Assembly: GCF_003385115.1 (NCBI RefSeq)
Contig: NZ_QUNI01000003.1
Coordinates: 476,426 to 540,425, forward strand
DNA: 64,000 bases
Direction of reading: 5' to 3'
From: Flavobacterium aquicola
GTDB lineage: Bacteria > Bacteroidota > Bacteroidia > Flavobacteriales > Flavobacteriaceae
Part shown: in pieces, positions 7,771 to 17,225 of the stretch
How the letters are laid out: every line of letters begins with the position of its first letter
Numbering within the stretch: position 1 is the stretch's first letter
The notes under the pieces: generated by a model
Database searches by the model: none
What the model was told of the DNA's origin: nothing
The model's input: the letters and a program-made list of their open reading frames with translations, nothing else
Translations under genes and position numbers: made by a program

Positions 7771-9177
7771 ATGAAAAAAACAATAATTTTTATAGGAGCA
7801 TTATTGCTGACTCTAAATGCTGCACACAGTCAGAAAAAAAACAGTAAACCTAATTTTGTAATCATTTTTACTGATGATTTAGGGTATGGAGATTTAGGGA
7901 CTTATGGAAACCCTTCAATTCTGACTCCCAATTTAGATAAATTGGCAAGCGAGGGTCAAAAATGGACTAATTTTTATGTTGCTGCAAATGTCTGTACACC
8001 ATCCAGAGCGGCATTATTAACCGGAAAGCTTCCTGTTAGAATTGGAATGGAAAGTGATACTAAACGTGTCTTGTTTCCTAATTCGTCAGGAGGGCTGCCA
8101 GAATCTGAAACCACGATTGCCGAATTATTGAAAACAGCATCCTATCAGACGGCAGCAATTGGTAAATGGCATTTGGGTCATTTAGAGCCTTATACACCAT
8201 TAAATAATGGATTTGATTATTATTATGGAATTCCATATTCTAATGATATGGACCGTGATGATAAAATTCCTTACCAAAAACTTCTTGATCCTGATTATAA
8301 TACGGGTATTAATGATTTCAATGTGCCGTTAATCAGAAATAAAGATATTATTGAAAGACCGGCTAATCAGGAAACAATAACTAAACGCTATACCGAAGAA
8401 TCGGTTGCATTTATAAAGAAGAACAAAGACAAACCTTTCTTTTTGTATTTAGCGCATTCAATGCCTCATATTCCTCTTTTTAGATCAAAAGATTTTGCGG
8501 GAAAAAGTAAAGGCGGAAAGTATGGCGATGTAATTGAAGAATTAGACTGGAGCGTTGGTGAAATTATTAAAGCGCTAAAAGAGCAGCATTTAGATGAAAA
8601 CACCTATGTGATTTTTACATCAGACAACGGCCCTTGGAAACTATTCAAAGAACAAGGTGGCTCATCAGGCACATTGTATGGTGCTAAAGGAACAAGTTAT
8701 GAAGGAGGAACACGCGTACCGTTTATTATTTGGTCACCAAAAAATCTGAAGCCAAAAGTTGAGGTTAAAATAGGAAGTACATTAGATTTATTAACTACAA
8801 TAGGCAGTCTTGCTCATGTACAGTTTCCTGAAAATCTAAAAACGGATGGATATGATTTATCCCCAGTGCTAAAAGGGGAAAACAGTAATCCAAGAAATGA
8901 AATGTTTTTCTATCATGGCACAAAACTTTTCGCTGCGCGTTTAGGAGATTACAAATTATACTATTATAAAAATGACCCGGTTGGATATCCTCAAAAACTG
9001 GAGAAATTGGAAAAATTACAGTTATTTAATCTTGCTGTTGATCCATCTGAAACTAACAATATTATTGATAAGAAATCAGATGTTGTTGCTCAAATTGAAG
9101 AAGCAGTTGCAAAACATCTTGCTACAGTCGTTCCAGTTAAAAGTAATCTTGATGGCGTAATAACCGCAAAAAATTAA
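7771..9177 (+). CDS. Secreted Cys-type sulfatase (arylsulfatase family)
   Basis: The protein has 468 residues with a signal peptide (1-20). The sulfatase signature CTPSRAALLTG has Cys75 as the residue converted to formylglycine. Metal ligands are in TDDLGYGD (34-41), the catalytic-loop motif is GKWHLG, and DNG follows later. All the usual active-site motifs are present, so it should hydrolyse sulfate esters in the periplasm or outside. It is the last gene of unit 1, 86 nt after susD, with a terminator 90 nt downstream. Maturation would need the FGE at 27409. The substrate is unknown. Confidence 0.92.
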   Translation: MKKTIIFIGALLLTLNAAHSQKKNSKPNFVIIFTDDLGYGDLGTYGNPSILTPNLDKLASEGQKWTNFYVAANVCTPSRAALLTGKLPVRIGMESDTKRVLFPNSSGGLPESETTIAELLKTASYQTAAIGKWHLGHLEPYTPLNNGFDYYYGIPYSNDMDRDDKIPYQKLLDPDYNTGINDFNVPLIRNKDIIERPANQETITKRYTEESVAFIKKNKDKPFFLYLAHSMPHIPLFRSKDFAGKSKGGKYGDVIEELDWSVGEIIKALKEQHLDENTYVIFTSDNGPWKLFKEQGGSSGTLYGAKGTSYEGGTRVPFIIWSPKNLKPKVEVKIGSTLDLLTTIGSLAHVQFPENLKTDGYDLSPVLKGENSNPRNEMFFYHGTKLFAARLGDYKLYYYKNDPVGYPQKLEKLEKLQLFNLAVDPSETNNIIDKKSDVVAQIEEAVAKHLATVVPVKSNLDGVITAKN

Positions 9178-9267
9178 TTATATCTGAAAAAATCATTAGA
9201 AAGCTTTAACGACTTTCATTTAATGAACGGTTTAAAAATTTAATACAATACTTTTATTTTTTTTTTG

Positions 9268-9308
9268 ACAGCATTATCATTAATCAAAATGATAATGCTG
9301 TTTTTTTT
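9268..9308 (+). terminator. Intrinsic terminator of unit 1
   Basis: 14-bp arms ACAGCATTATCATT / AATGATAATGCTGT are followed by eight T residues. This ends unit 1 about 90 nt after the sulfatase and separates it from the unit 2 promoter. Confidence 0.92.
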
Positions 9309-9480
9309 ATTTGTTAAAAACAGATGATGAAGTATGCCTTTTTTAAATGTATGAAAGCTAACTTTCAAAATAATTTGCAGTTATTTTAAAATTTTATTTT
9401 ATTTAATATGTTGATATTCATTGTTTTGAATACTGTTTTAGTTTTAATTAACATATTTAAAATAAAAAGTTAAATTATTT

Positions 9481-9528
9481 TTTGGCAGTTAACATTTTTA
9501 ACTTACTTTTGTCTATAGAAATAGTAGA
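9481..9528 (+). promoter_or_regulatory. Promoter and TSS-overlapping inverted repeat of unit 2
   Basis: TTTG (9481-9484), a 19-nt spacer, and TACTTTTG (9504-9511) are followed by TCTA-TAGAAATAG-TAGA (9512-9528). Spacing is identical to unit 1. The flanking DNA is much less similar, so the element is conserved beyond background. Confidence 0.75.
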
Positions 9529-9561
9529 GTTTAAATAATATAAACACTTAATACTAAAATC

Positions 9562-9648
9562 GTGAAGACTTTCAAAAACATCCATTTTTTGAGCATGCAA
9601 GAATCTGTATCATTCGACACTCTTCGTCGAATGTATTGTTGCTGTTAG
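9562..9648 (+). CDS. Cysteine-run leader peptide 2 (28 aa, GTG start)
   Basis: With GTG at 9562 as start the ORF has 28 residues and ends RRMYCCC, with TGT TGC TGT immediately before TAG. An internal ATG at 9595 or 9631 would give shorter versions. It has the same length as the unit 1 leader and aligns with it without gaps. A perfect 8-bp stem CATTCGAC / GTCGAATG (9611-9633) ends at the Met codon before the Cys run. GACACT (9616-9621) could instead pair with AGTGTC (9647-9652), giving mutually exclusive folds. The function is inferred. Confidence 0.68.
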   Translation: MKTFKNIHFLSMQESVSFDTLRRMYCCC

Positions 9649-9697
9649 TGTCTTCAAGTTATTACCTTACATTATTCTTGTGTTCAGTTTCAAAGTG

Positions 9698-9722
9698 ATT
9701 TATCCGATTGATAAATTATTTT
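9698..9722 (+). promoter_or_regulatory. AT-rich hairpin, candidate attenuator (unit 2)
   Basis: 7-bp arms ATTTATC / GATAAAT (9698-9716) are followed by TATTTTGAC. Position and tail match the hairpin at 2912-2950 of unit 1. The stem is weak. Confidence 0.3.
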
Positions 9723-9799
9723 GACTGTATGATGTATATCTTTTAAAAATAATATCCCAATTACAAAAAATAATACTAATCAATAAGCAATAAAATAAA

Positions 9800-9826
9800 A
9801 TGAAAAAACAAATATGCTGTAGTTAA
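9800..9826 (+). CDS. Second Cys mini-ORF MKKQICCS
   Basis: Eight codons, ATG AAA AAA CAA ATA TGC TGT AGT, precede TAA. It is the counterpart of MKKCLCCK at 3008-3034. The MKK start and the paired Cys codons are kept while the rest differs. The stop lies 6 nt before the 10-bp UTR hairpin. Confidence 0.5.
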   Translation: MKKQICCS

Positions 9827-9832
9827 AAAAAA

Positions 9833-9927
9833 GCCATTTCTGCGGCAACAGAAATGGCGAAGTTTAAAAAAGAAATGTTCATCTCAAAAAGGATAGAAAG
9901 CTGATTAATCGACTTTCAGGGATCCTT
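9833..9927 (+). promoter_or_regulatory. Conserved structured 5' UTR element upstream of susC (copy 2)
   Basis: This has the same 10-bp stem and CGGCAA loop as copy 1 (9833-9858) and the same outer pair AAGGAT (9889-9894) / ATCCTT (9922-9927). In the inner stem, GAAAG pairs with CTTTC; copy 1 has one mismatch there but pairs better nearer the loop. A 2-nt deletion relative to copy 1 lies between the two domains. Confidence 0.55.
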
Positions 9928-9951
9928 ATTTATTAAACCAAAAACAAAGTA

Positions 9952-12900
9952 ATGAAAAAAAAATTATATAATGTTTCATGGCTCTTTATTTTTCTGATTT
10001 CATTTGGAATCAATGCACAAGATACAAAGCCTTTAATTCAGTCCAAACTCGATGGAAAAGTAATTAATAAAATCACAAATGAACCAATATCAGGTGCTTC
10101 GGTAACTATTAAGGGAACTACTCACGGAGTGGTGACTGATGCTGAAGGAAAATTTTATTTTCAAACTGGCCAAAAACTTCCATATACCTTAATCGTAACT
10201 TACATTGGATATAAAAAGACTGAATTTATTGCAGACGGAAGTCCGGTTATTATTAGTCTGGAACAAGATCTTCAAGAATTAAATGAGTTAGTCGTAGTTG
10301 GATATGGAACTCAAAAACGAAAGGATATTACAGGTGCAGTATCTTCGGTTCCAAAAGCTAATCTAAAACAAGTTACTTCTTCGGCAGATAATTTACTGAG
10401 AGGCGCTGTGCCGGGTGTGGTTGTGACTCAAAGTTCGGGACGGCCAGGTGCTACTTCCAGTGTTCGTATTAGAGGAGGAAACTCAATCACGGCAGGTAAC
10501 GAACCGCTTTATGTTGTAGACGGAATATTGATTTATAACGACAATAATAATGGTACAGCGGGAGTGGCAAATGCTGGAGCGGGTGTCAATGTATTATCAA
10601 CGATTAGTCCAGGTGATATTGAGTCTATTGAGGTATTGAAAGATGCTTCGGCAACTGCTATTTATGGTTCACGCGGGGCGAATGGAGTAGTTATTATTAC
10701 TACTAAAAAAGGAACCAAAGGGCGGGATCAGATTTCGTATCAGGGTTATATTGGGTTTCAGAAGGTTTCGAAAACACTTAATTTATTGAATGCCAGCGAA
10801 TGGGCCAGCCTTCGCAATGATGTTCAGGCAAGTATAGGGCAGGCTCCTTCTTTTACCGCTGATCAAATAGAGGCTCTCAGAATTTCAGGCGGTTATGACT
10901 GGCAGTCGGCTGTTTTTAGAACTGCTCCGGTTCAAAATCACCAATTGACATTTTCCGGAGGTGATGACCGTTCCAGATACGCTGTTTCGGCTGGTTATTT
11001 TGATCAGGAAGGAGTTGTAATAGGCTCAGATTTCAGAAGAATTTCGCTTCGTGCCAATTACGAACGAAATTATTCTCAAAATTTTAAATTTGGTGTGAAT
11101 ACCAATTATACAAATTCATTGTCAAATGGTATTGGAACAAATGGCGGTGCTGCTGCCGGCAGACAGCCTAACCCATTAGTTGTTGCTTTGTATCAGCCGC
11201 CTGTAGTTCCTATTAAAAATGATGACGGGTCTTATAACTTGACAAATAATCCTTATTCTACTGCAGTTAATGGAATTATAGGGAATCCAATCAATGATTT
11301 GGAGAACACTATCAACGAAACTAAAATCGATAGAGTCTTGGCCAGTTTATTTGGTGAATACAAAATAAACAAAGAAATCACGGCGAAAGTGGCTGTCAGC
11401 GGAGATGTGATTAATACCAAACAAAATTATTATGCTCCGTCTACAACTACAAGCGGCGCAGGAACCAAAGGACTTGCTTCGGTTGGTGACAGGTTAGTGA
11501 GCACAGTGCTAAATGAAAACACCTTGAATTATAATACTCATTTTGGTGAGGACCACAAGTTTTCAGCTTTGGCAGGATATACACTTCAATACACTCAGGG
11601 TGAAGTAGTAAATGCAGGAGCAAACAGTTTTGTAAATGATAATAATACTTATGACGCTTTGCAGGATGGTGTGGCTGTCAAACCGTATAGTGAAGCATTC
11701 GAAAGCGTTTTAAAATCTTGGCTGGCTAGGGTGAATTATTCTTATAAAGGAAAATACAATTTAACAGTATCAGCACGTGCTGATGGTTCTTCAAGATTTG
11801 GATCAGAGTCACTTTGGGGGTATTTTCCTTCAGCAGGTTTTTCATGGAATATTACCGATGAAGATTTTGCGGAAAGTATTAAAAGTGTTGTAACTGATGC
11901 AAAATTAAGATTGAGTGCAGGAACAACAGGAAATCAGGAGATTGGAAATTATCTTTCTCTAGCTTCCATAGGTTCTGTTAATTATGCTTTTGGAGGGACA
12001 TTGCAGACAGGATTGACACCAACGCGTCTGGCAAATCCGGATTTAAGATGGGAGAAAACAGATCAGTACAATATCGGTTTGGATTTATCATTATATGACC
12101 GAAAAATAAACTTCGTTTTTGACGCTTATTATAAAAAAACAAACGATCTGCTTATCAATGTGCCAGTTCCATTAACATCTGGTTATGCTACTGTTCTGCA
12201 GAATATTGGCGGAGTTGAAAATAAAGGAATTGAAATTGGTTTGATTACAGAAAATATAAAAACAGATAATTTCTCATGGAATTCCAATTTTGTGTTTTCT
12301 GCTAATAGAAACAAAGTTGTCGAAATTGGAAATGGGGTTAATCAATTCTTCCCTGTAGTTCCAAATGGTTCATTGTTGCAGCAACAGCCTGTAACGGTAA
12401 AAGTAGGACTGCCTTTGGGAACTTTCTGGGGATATCGTACTAACGGTATTTTTCAGACTCAGGAAGAAATCAATACACAGCCTAAAATTAACAGTCTTGC
12501 CAATACAAAAATTGGAGACAGAAAGTACGTAGATACCAATGGAGATGGGGTAATTACAGCTACAGATAAAGGTGATCTTGGAACTTCACAGCCAAAATTT
12601 GTTGGAAGTTTTAGCAATACGCTTGCTTATCAAAACTTTGATTTGTCCTTTTCTTTCCAAGGTGCTTATGGTGGAAAAATATTTAATGCTTTAAACCAGC
12701 AATTGGAAATTTCTACCCTTGGAACTAATGCTGCTTCTACTTTATTAGACCGCTGGACGCCAGCGAATCCAAGTAACGAAATTCCTAGAGCTACAAGTTC
12801 ACCACTGGGAATAGTTTCGGAACGCTATGTAGAAGATGCCTCTTTTTTAAGATTAAAATTAATCACTTTCGGATATACATTTCCTAAAAGTCTTACTTCA

Positions 12901-13083
12901 AAAATTGGTGTTCAAAGTTTAAAACTATATGTATCTGCCGAAAACCTAATTACATGGACTAAATATACAGGCTATGATCCAGAGGTAAGTTCTTATGAAC
13001 AAAACAATTTATATCCTGGAATTGATTTTGGAGCTTATCCAAATTCTAAAACGTTCATCACAGGATTAAACGTAACTTTTTAA
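9952..13083 (+). CDS. SusC/RagA family TonB-linked outer membrane transporter
   Basis: This 1043-residue protein has a signal peptide (1-22), a carboxypeptidase-D-like domain at about 28-108, LNELVVVGYG at about 113-122, a plug domain, and a TonB-dependent barrel ending in Phe. It is the first structural gene of unit 2 and pairs with the SusD at 13194. The N-terminal domain is nearly the same as that of the unit 1 SusC (shared PLIQSKL, KITNE, IKGTTHGV, FQTGQK). The plug and barrel have diverged, which suggests a different sulfated substrate taken up through a shared signalling or energising front end. Confidence 0.95.
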   Translation: MKKKLYNVSWLFIFLISFGINAQDTKPLIQSKLDGKVINKITNEPISGASVTIKGTTHGVVTDAEGKFYFQTGQKLPYTLIVTYIGYKKTEFIADGSPVIISLEQDLQELNELVVVGYGTQKRKDITGAVSSVPKANLKQVTSSADNLLRGAVPGVVVTQSSGRPGATSSVRIRGGNSITAGNEPLYVVDGILIYNDNNNGTAGVANAGAGVNVLSTISPGDIESIEVLKDASATAIYGSRGANGVVIITTKKGTKGRDQISYQGYIGFQKVSKTLNLLNASEWASLRNDVQASIGQAPSFTADQIEALRISGGYDWQSAVFRTAPVQNHQLTFSGGDDRSRYAVSAGYFDQEGVVIGSDFRRISLRANYERNYSQNFKFGVNTNYTNSLSNGIGTNGGAAAGRQPNPLVVALYQPPVVPIKNDDGSYNLTNNPYSTAVNGIIGNPINDLENTINETKIDRVLASLFGEYKINKEITAKVAVSGDVINTKQNYYAPSTTTSGAGTKGLASVGDRLVSTVLNENTLNYNTHFGEDHKFSALAGYTLQYTQGEVVNAGANSFVNDNNTYDALQDGVAVKPYSEAFESVLKSWLARVNYSYKGKYNLTVSARADGSSRFGSESLWGYFPSAGFSWNITDEDFAESIKSVVTDAKLRLSAGTTGNQEIGNYLSLASIGSVNYAFGGTLQTGLTPTRLANPDLRWEKTDQYNIGLDLSLYDRKINFVFDAYYKKTNDLLINVPVPLTSGYATVLQNIGGVENKGIEIGLITENIKTDNFSWNSNFVFSANRNKVVEIGNGVNQFFPVVPNGSLLQQQPVTVKVGLPLGTFWGYRTNGIFQTQEEINTQPKINSLANTKIGDRKYVDTNGDGVITATDKGDLGTSQPKFVGSFSNTLAYQNFDLSFSFQGAYGGKIFNALNQQLEISTLGTNAASTLLDRWTPANPSNEIPRATSSPLGIVSERYVEDASFLRLKLITFGYTFPKSLTSKIGVQSLKLYVSAENLITWTKYTGYDPEVSSYEQNNLYPGIDFGAYPNSKTFITGLNVTF

Positions 13084-13193
13084 GTAAAATAAAATATTGA
13101 GCAATGAAATAAGCATCAATATACATTAGCAGTAAATGCCAATGACACTATGCGAATTACATGTGGCCAATTAAAATAATAAAATAGCAAAAG

Positions 13194-14666
13194 ATGAAAA
13201 AGATAATAATAACATTCATATTAAGTGCGGGTCTGTTTGTATCGTGCACCGACTTGGAGGTCACACCAACCTCTTTTACAACCGAAAATAATTTTTTTAT
13301 AACTCAGGATGATGCTGTTGCCAGTGTAACTGCAGTGTACGCTTCTTTGAGTCTTGATCCGGGAGAGCAGAGTTTATTCGGAAGAAACCTTTATTTCCTT
13401 ACCGATATGGCTTCCGATTATGCTGCAGCAGGAGTTTCGGCTACAAATCCTCAGGTAAGAGCATTGAGCAGTTTGACTCATGATGCCACTTCAGACCGTG
13501 TTCAGGTAGCTTGGCGCCAAATTTATGCCGGAATAAACAGAGCCAATGTGGCAATTGATAATATTCCAAAAGTAGCAGGTACCGATGCTGTAAAAACACG
13601 ACTGATAAACGAAGCAAAATTCATCCGCGGACTGCTGTACTTTCAGGCAGTTCGTCTATGGGGCGGTGTGCCAATAGTTTTACACGAGCCGACTTCGATT
13701 GATGTAGAAAGTCTAAAATCAAAAAGAGCCACGGTAGATGCTGTTTATGCACAGATTATTTTAGATTTAACAGCTGCAGAAAGCCTGCCTGCTGCTTATC
13801 CTGCGAATGAAGCCGGACGTGCCACTTCGGGAGCTGCAAAAGCGATTTTGACAAAAGTCTATCTGACTAGAAAAGATTGGCCAAATGCTATTCTTAAAGC
13901 TAAAGAAGTTATCAATGGAGGTTACGGATATGCATTATTTGAAAATTTTGGGGATATATTCAATAAAGCAAAAAAGAATGGGAAAGAACATATTTTTTCT
14001 GTTCAGTTCGAAAGGAATCAGGCAGGAAACGGTTCCAGCGGAAGTACTTTTCAAGCGACTTCATTTACTGGATTCACTGCAACAGAACCAGCTGATATTA
14101 TTTCGGATGTAGCTTTGTTTTATGACATTTATGATGCAGAGGATACCAGAAGAGATGTGACTTATAAAAAGCAATTATTGAATCCAGCCACGGGAACATT
14201 GTATACTTTCCCAAAGCCAATTTTTAGCAAATATCTTGATTTGACAAATTTAGCAACACCGGGAAATGTGGCGATCAACTTCCCATTAATCCGCTATGCT
14301 GATATTTTATTGTCACTTGCAGAAGCTATTAATGAAAAAGACGGAGCAACTTTAGAAGCTCATGAACTTGTGAATCAGGTAAGAAGAAGAGCTTTTGGAA
14401 AAGCAATCTCAACACCGGATGTAACAGTAGACTTAGTTGGTCTTACAACTGCTCAATTAAGAGATGCCATTCGAGAAGAACGCAAAAAAGAATTTGTGCA
14501 GGAAGGACAAAGATGGTTTGATTTGGTACGCTGGGGAACTTTGGTTACCGAAATCAAAAAAGTAACAGCAAAAAACTCTGTTTCTGAAAGAAATAATTTG
14601 TACCCAATTCCTCAGAGTGAGCGAAATATAGATCCTGTAGGGTTGCCTCAGAATCCAGGTTATTAA
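13194..14666 (+). CDS. RagB/SusD family nutrient-binding lipoprotein
   Basis: This is a 490-residue lipoprotein with lipobox LFVSC (Cys18). Typical SusD segments are RLINEAKFIRGLLYFQAVRL near residues 140-160 and a C-terminal domain with FPLIRYADILLSLAEAINE and a closing QNPGY. It is the surface partner of the SusC encoded 110 nt upstream. The gap between them holds no convincing ORF. The sulfatase that follows starts 18 nt downstream, so the three are co-transcribed. Confidence 0.95.
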   Translation: MKKIIITFILSAGLFVSCTDLEVTPTSFTTENNFFITQDDAVASVTAVYASLSLDPGEQSLFGRNLYFLTDMASDYAAAGVSATNPQVRALSSLTHDATSDRVQVAWRQIYAGINRANVAIDNIPKVAGTDAVKTRLINEAKFIRGLLYFQAVRLWGGVPIVLHEPTSIDVESLKSKRATVDAVYAQIILDLTAAESLPAAYPANEAGRATSGAAKAILTKVYLTRKDWPNAILKAKEVINGGYGYALFENFGDIFNKAKKNGKEHIFSVQFERNQAGNGSSGSTFQATSFTGFTATEPADIISDVALFYDIYDAEDTRRDVTYKKQLLNPATGTLYTFPKPIFSKYLDLTNLATPGNVAINFPLIRYADILLSLAEAINEKDGATLEAHELVNQVRRRAFGKAISTPDVTVDLVGLTTAQLRDAIREERKKEFVQEGQRWFDLVRWGTLVTEIKKVTAKNSVSERNNLYPIPQSERNIDPVGLPQNPGY

Positions 14667-14684
14667 TCTTTTAAGTTTCAAAAG

Positions 14685-16592
14685 ATGAAAAAAAACAAAT
14701 ACAATAGTACTATCAAAAGCCCGCAGAAAGGGCTTTTGATTACCGCTTTGCTTGTGGCTCAATTTGGCTTTGCCCAAAACAAACCCGATGCTGATTACAA
14801 GGGAGTTATCGGTAAAACATTGGCAGAATCAAAAGAGTATTGGCCTGAACCGGTTACAGCACCAAAAGGCGCGCCGAATGTTGTCTGGATTGTTTTAGAT
14901 GATGTAGGATATGGAGCGTCAAGTGCTTTTGGAGGGCTGATAGATACACCAGTACTAGAGAGTCTTGCCAACAATGGACTGAGATATACTAATTTTCACA
15001 CTACAGCTATTTGTGCTCCTACACGCTCTGCTTTATTGACAGGAAGTAATTCTCATAAGGTCCATGTTGGCGGATTCTCACATACAATTATGTCTGCGGG
15101 ATTTCCGGGCTGGGATGGAAGACTGCCTTCAAAAAACGGAACAATTGCCGAGATTTTGCGTGACAAAGGATACAACACTTTTGGCGTAGGCAAATATGGT
15201 ATAACTCCAGATGAAGATGCCACAGATGCAGGACCGTTTGACAGATGGCCGACTGGTAAAGGTTTCGATCATTTCTTTGGTTTTTTAGGGTCGGCAACAG
15301 ATCAGTATAAACCGGATCTGATAGAAGATCAGGCACACATTACGCCGGACGGAAGACACCTGAGCGAACAGATTACTGATAAAGCAATCAGTTATATTAC
15401 AAAACAGCAAAAAGCCGCTCCGGGAAAACCATTCTTTTTGTATTATTCTCCTGCAGCAGTTCATGCACCGCATCAGGTAGCAGCAAAATGGAGTGATGCT
15501 TACAAAGGAAAATTTGATGATGGCTGGGACGCTTACCGCGAAAAAACATTGGCCAATCAAAAGAAATTAGGAGTTATTCCTGCCAATGCCGAACTGCCTG
15601 AACGTAATTCGCTTATTGCTGACTGGAAAAAACTAACAGCGGATCAAAAGAAAGTATATTCGAAATTCATGGAAGTATATGCCGGATATTTAACGTATAC
15701 TGATTATGAAATTGGAAGATTGGTTAATTATCTGAAAGAGAGTAATCAATTGGATAATACTGTTGTTTTTGTTTTAATAGGTGACAACGGAGCCAGTAAA
15801 GAAGGGACATTGCAGGGAGCAGTTAACAGACAGACTTATGTAGCCGGAGAAACTGAAGAACAGGTTTTCCAGAATAATTTAAACCGAATTGGCGAAATTG
15901 GAACTCCTCAAACTTATGCAAATTATCCTTTGGGCTGGGCACAAGCAACGAACACGCCTTTTAAATCTTGGAAACAGGATGCTAATTCTGAAGGTGGAAC
16001 GCACAATCCACTGATTGTTTATTATCCAAAAGGTATTAAAGAGAAAGGCGGTATCAGAAATCAGTACAGCCATGTAATTGATATCCTTCCGACTACTCTT
16101 GATGTTGTTGGGGTGAAAGCACCAGAATCTATCAGAGAAATTAAACAGGATACCATTCAGGGCTATTCATTTTATAATTCTTTGAATGATGTCAAAGTGG
16201 TTTCGTCTCATAAAATCCAGCACTATTACATTTTTGGAGCCAGATCAATTTACAATGATGGCTGGAAAGCGGCAGCAGCACATCATCCAAACTCAATCGA
16301 AGTGAAAGAGGCATTGAATGATAAAACAAAAGCAAATGTTTTGAATGCTGATTTTGACAAAGATGTTTGGGAATTATACAATATCAATGAAGATTTCAAC
16401 GAAAGAAAAGATCTGGCTAAGAAATATCCTGAAAAACTAGCTGAATTGAAGAAACTGTTTGATGAACAGGCTAAGAAAAACAATCTGTATCCATTAATTG
16501 ACTGGTCGGATGTTTACCAAAGAAAAATACACAGAACACAGGCTACAGAAGGACAGTCTGCTGTAGAATTACTGTACAAAGCAAATAAGTAA
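14685..16592 (+). CDS. Large arylsulfatase-family protein with a substituted catalytic His
   Basis: This 635-residue protein has a signal peptide (ends GFA at 30). The sulfatase signature CAPTRSALLTG has Cys110; metal ligands are in LDDVGYGAS (71-79). VHAPH, GDNGASKEG and FKSWKQD retain the other catalytic-site residues. In the loop that normally reads GKWH, this protein has GKYG (169-172): the Lys is kept but the His is replaced by Gly. The large form (over 600 residues, with the PDADYKGVIGKTLAESKEYW front) resembles Pseudomonas-type alkyl/aryl sulfatases. It is 18 nt after susD. Catalysis may be altered. Confidence 0.88.
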   Translation: MKKNKYNSTIKSPQKGLLITALLVAQFGFAQNKPDADYKGVIGKTLAESKEYWPEPVTAPKGAPNVVWIVLDDVGYGASSAFGGLIDTPVLESLANNGLRYTNFHTTAICAPTRSALLTGSNSHKVHVGGFSHTIMSAGFPGWDGRLPSKNGTIAEILRDKGYNTFGVGKYGITPDEDATDAGPFDRWPTGKGFDHFFGFLGSATDQYKPDLIEDQAHITPDGRHLSEQITDKAISYITKQQKAAPGKPFFLYYSPAAVHAPHQVAAKWSDAYKGKFDDGWDAYREKTLANQKKLGVIPANAELPERNSLIADWKKLTADQKKVYSKFMEVYAGYLTYTDYEIGRLVNYLKESNQLDNTVVFVLIGDNGASKEGTLQGAVNRQTYVAGETEEQVFQNNLNRIGEIGTPQTYANYPLGWAQATNTPFKSWKQDANSEGGTHNPLIVYYPKGIKEKGGIRNQYSHVIDILPTTLDVVGVKAPESIREIKQDTIQGYSFYNSLNDVKVVSSHKIQHYYIFGARSIYNDGWKAAAAHHPNSIEVKEALNDKTKANVLNADFDKDVWELYNINEDFNERKDLAKKYPEKLAELKKLFDEQAKKNNLYPLIDWSDVYQRKIHRTQATEGQSAVELLYKANK

Positions 16593-16651
16593 AACTGTTT
16601 TAGAGCTGTAGAATTTAAATTCGACAGCTCTGAAATTTAAAAAAATAAGAT

Positions 16652-17203
16652 ATGTCAACAACAAAAAACATAACAAGAAAAGGTATCTACGGAGTAGCTG
16701 TCGTTCTGTTAGCGGTAGTTTTTTACTACCTCACGATTTGGGTTACGCCTTATTATGTGCAAAATAAAATTGCATCGCAAAGAAGTCCTGATGTTAATAC
16801 TTTGAGATTTGCAAAAAGACCTTCGCCGGAAAATAACAGGGTAGTTCCTCTGCCTAATCCTGATTTTTTATATTCTTCTATCAATTACGATATTAAGGAC
16901 AGTGTTTTAAAAATTACAGGAAAAGTTCCAGATTCTACTTATTGGTCTATAGCAGCTTATCAATCTAATACAACTAATTTTTTTGTTGCAAATGACAGTC
17001 AGGCTGATGGTAATTTTGAATATTATTTGGCTGAAGAAGGAAGTACTTCTGCTTTGCTGAAAGATATTCCGAAAGAAAAAATAATTTACAGCCCAACTGC
17101 AAGCGGATTGATATTGTTTCGCTATTTAATATCAAAAGCATATCCGTTTAATACACTTGTCGATTTACAGCACAGTGTTAAAGCAGAAAAATTAGCTGAA
17201 TAA
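16652..17203 (+). CDS. Membrane-anchored DUF1254-type protein
   Basis: This 183-residue protein has one N-terminal membrane segment (about 12-31) and an exported domain with LPNPDFLYSSINYDIKDSV and YWSIAAYQSNTTNFFVAND. These match the DUF1254 half of DUF1254-DUF1214 proteins, which many bacteria encode either as one fusion or as two adjacent short genes. The DUF1214 partner is next, 22 nt downstream. Function is unknown. The position between two sulfatases suggests a role in handling a sulfated amphiphile or another substrate of the operon, but this is inference only. Confidence 0.65.
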   Translation: MSTTKNITRKGIYGVAVVLLAVVFYYLTIWVTPYYVQNKIASQRSPDVNTLRFAKRPSPENNRVVPLPNPDFLYSSINYDIKDSVLKITGKVPDSTYWSIAAYQSNTTNFFVANDSQADGNFEYYLAEEGSTSALLKDIPKEKIIYSPTASGLILFRYLISKAYPFNTLVDLQHSVKAEKLAE

Positions 17204-17225
17204 TTTTAACTTAAAAACATTCAAA

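Noticed and set aside
9952..13083. Unit 2 SusC as a simple recent duplicate of the unit 1 SusC
   Set aside because: Similarity is high only in the N-terminal 120 residues; plug and barrel are clearly diverged, so a whole-gene recent duplication does not fit.
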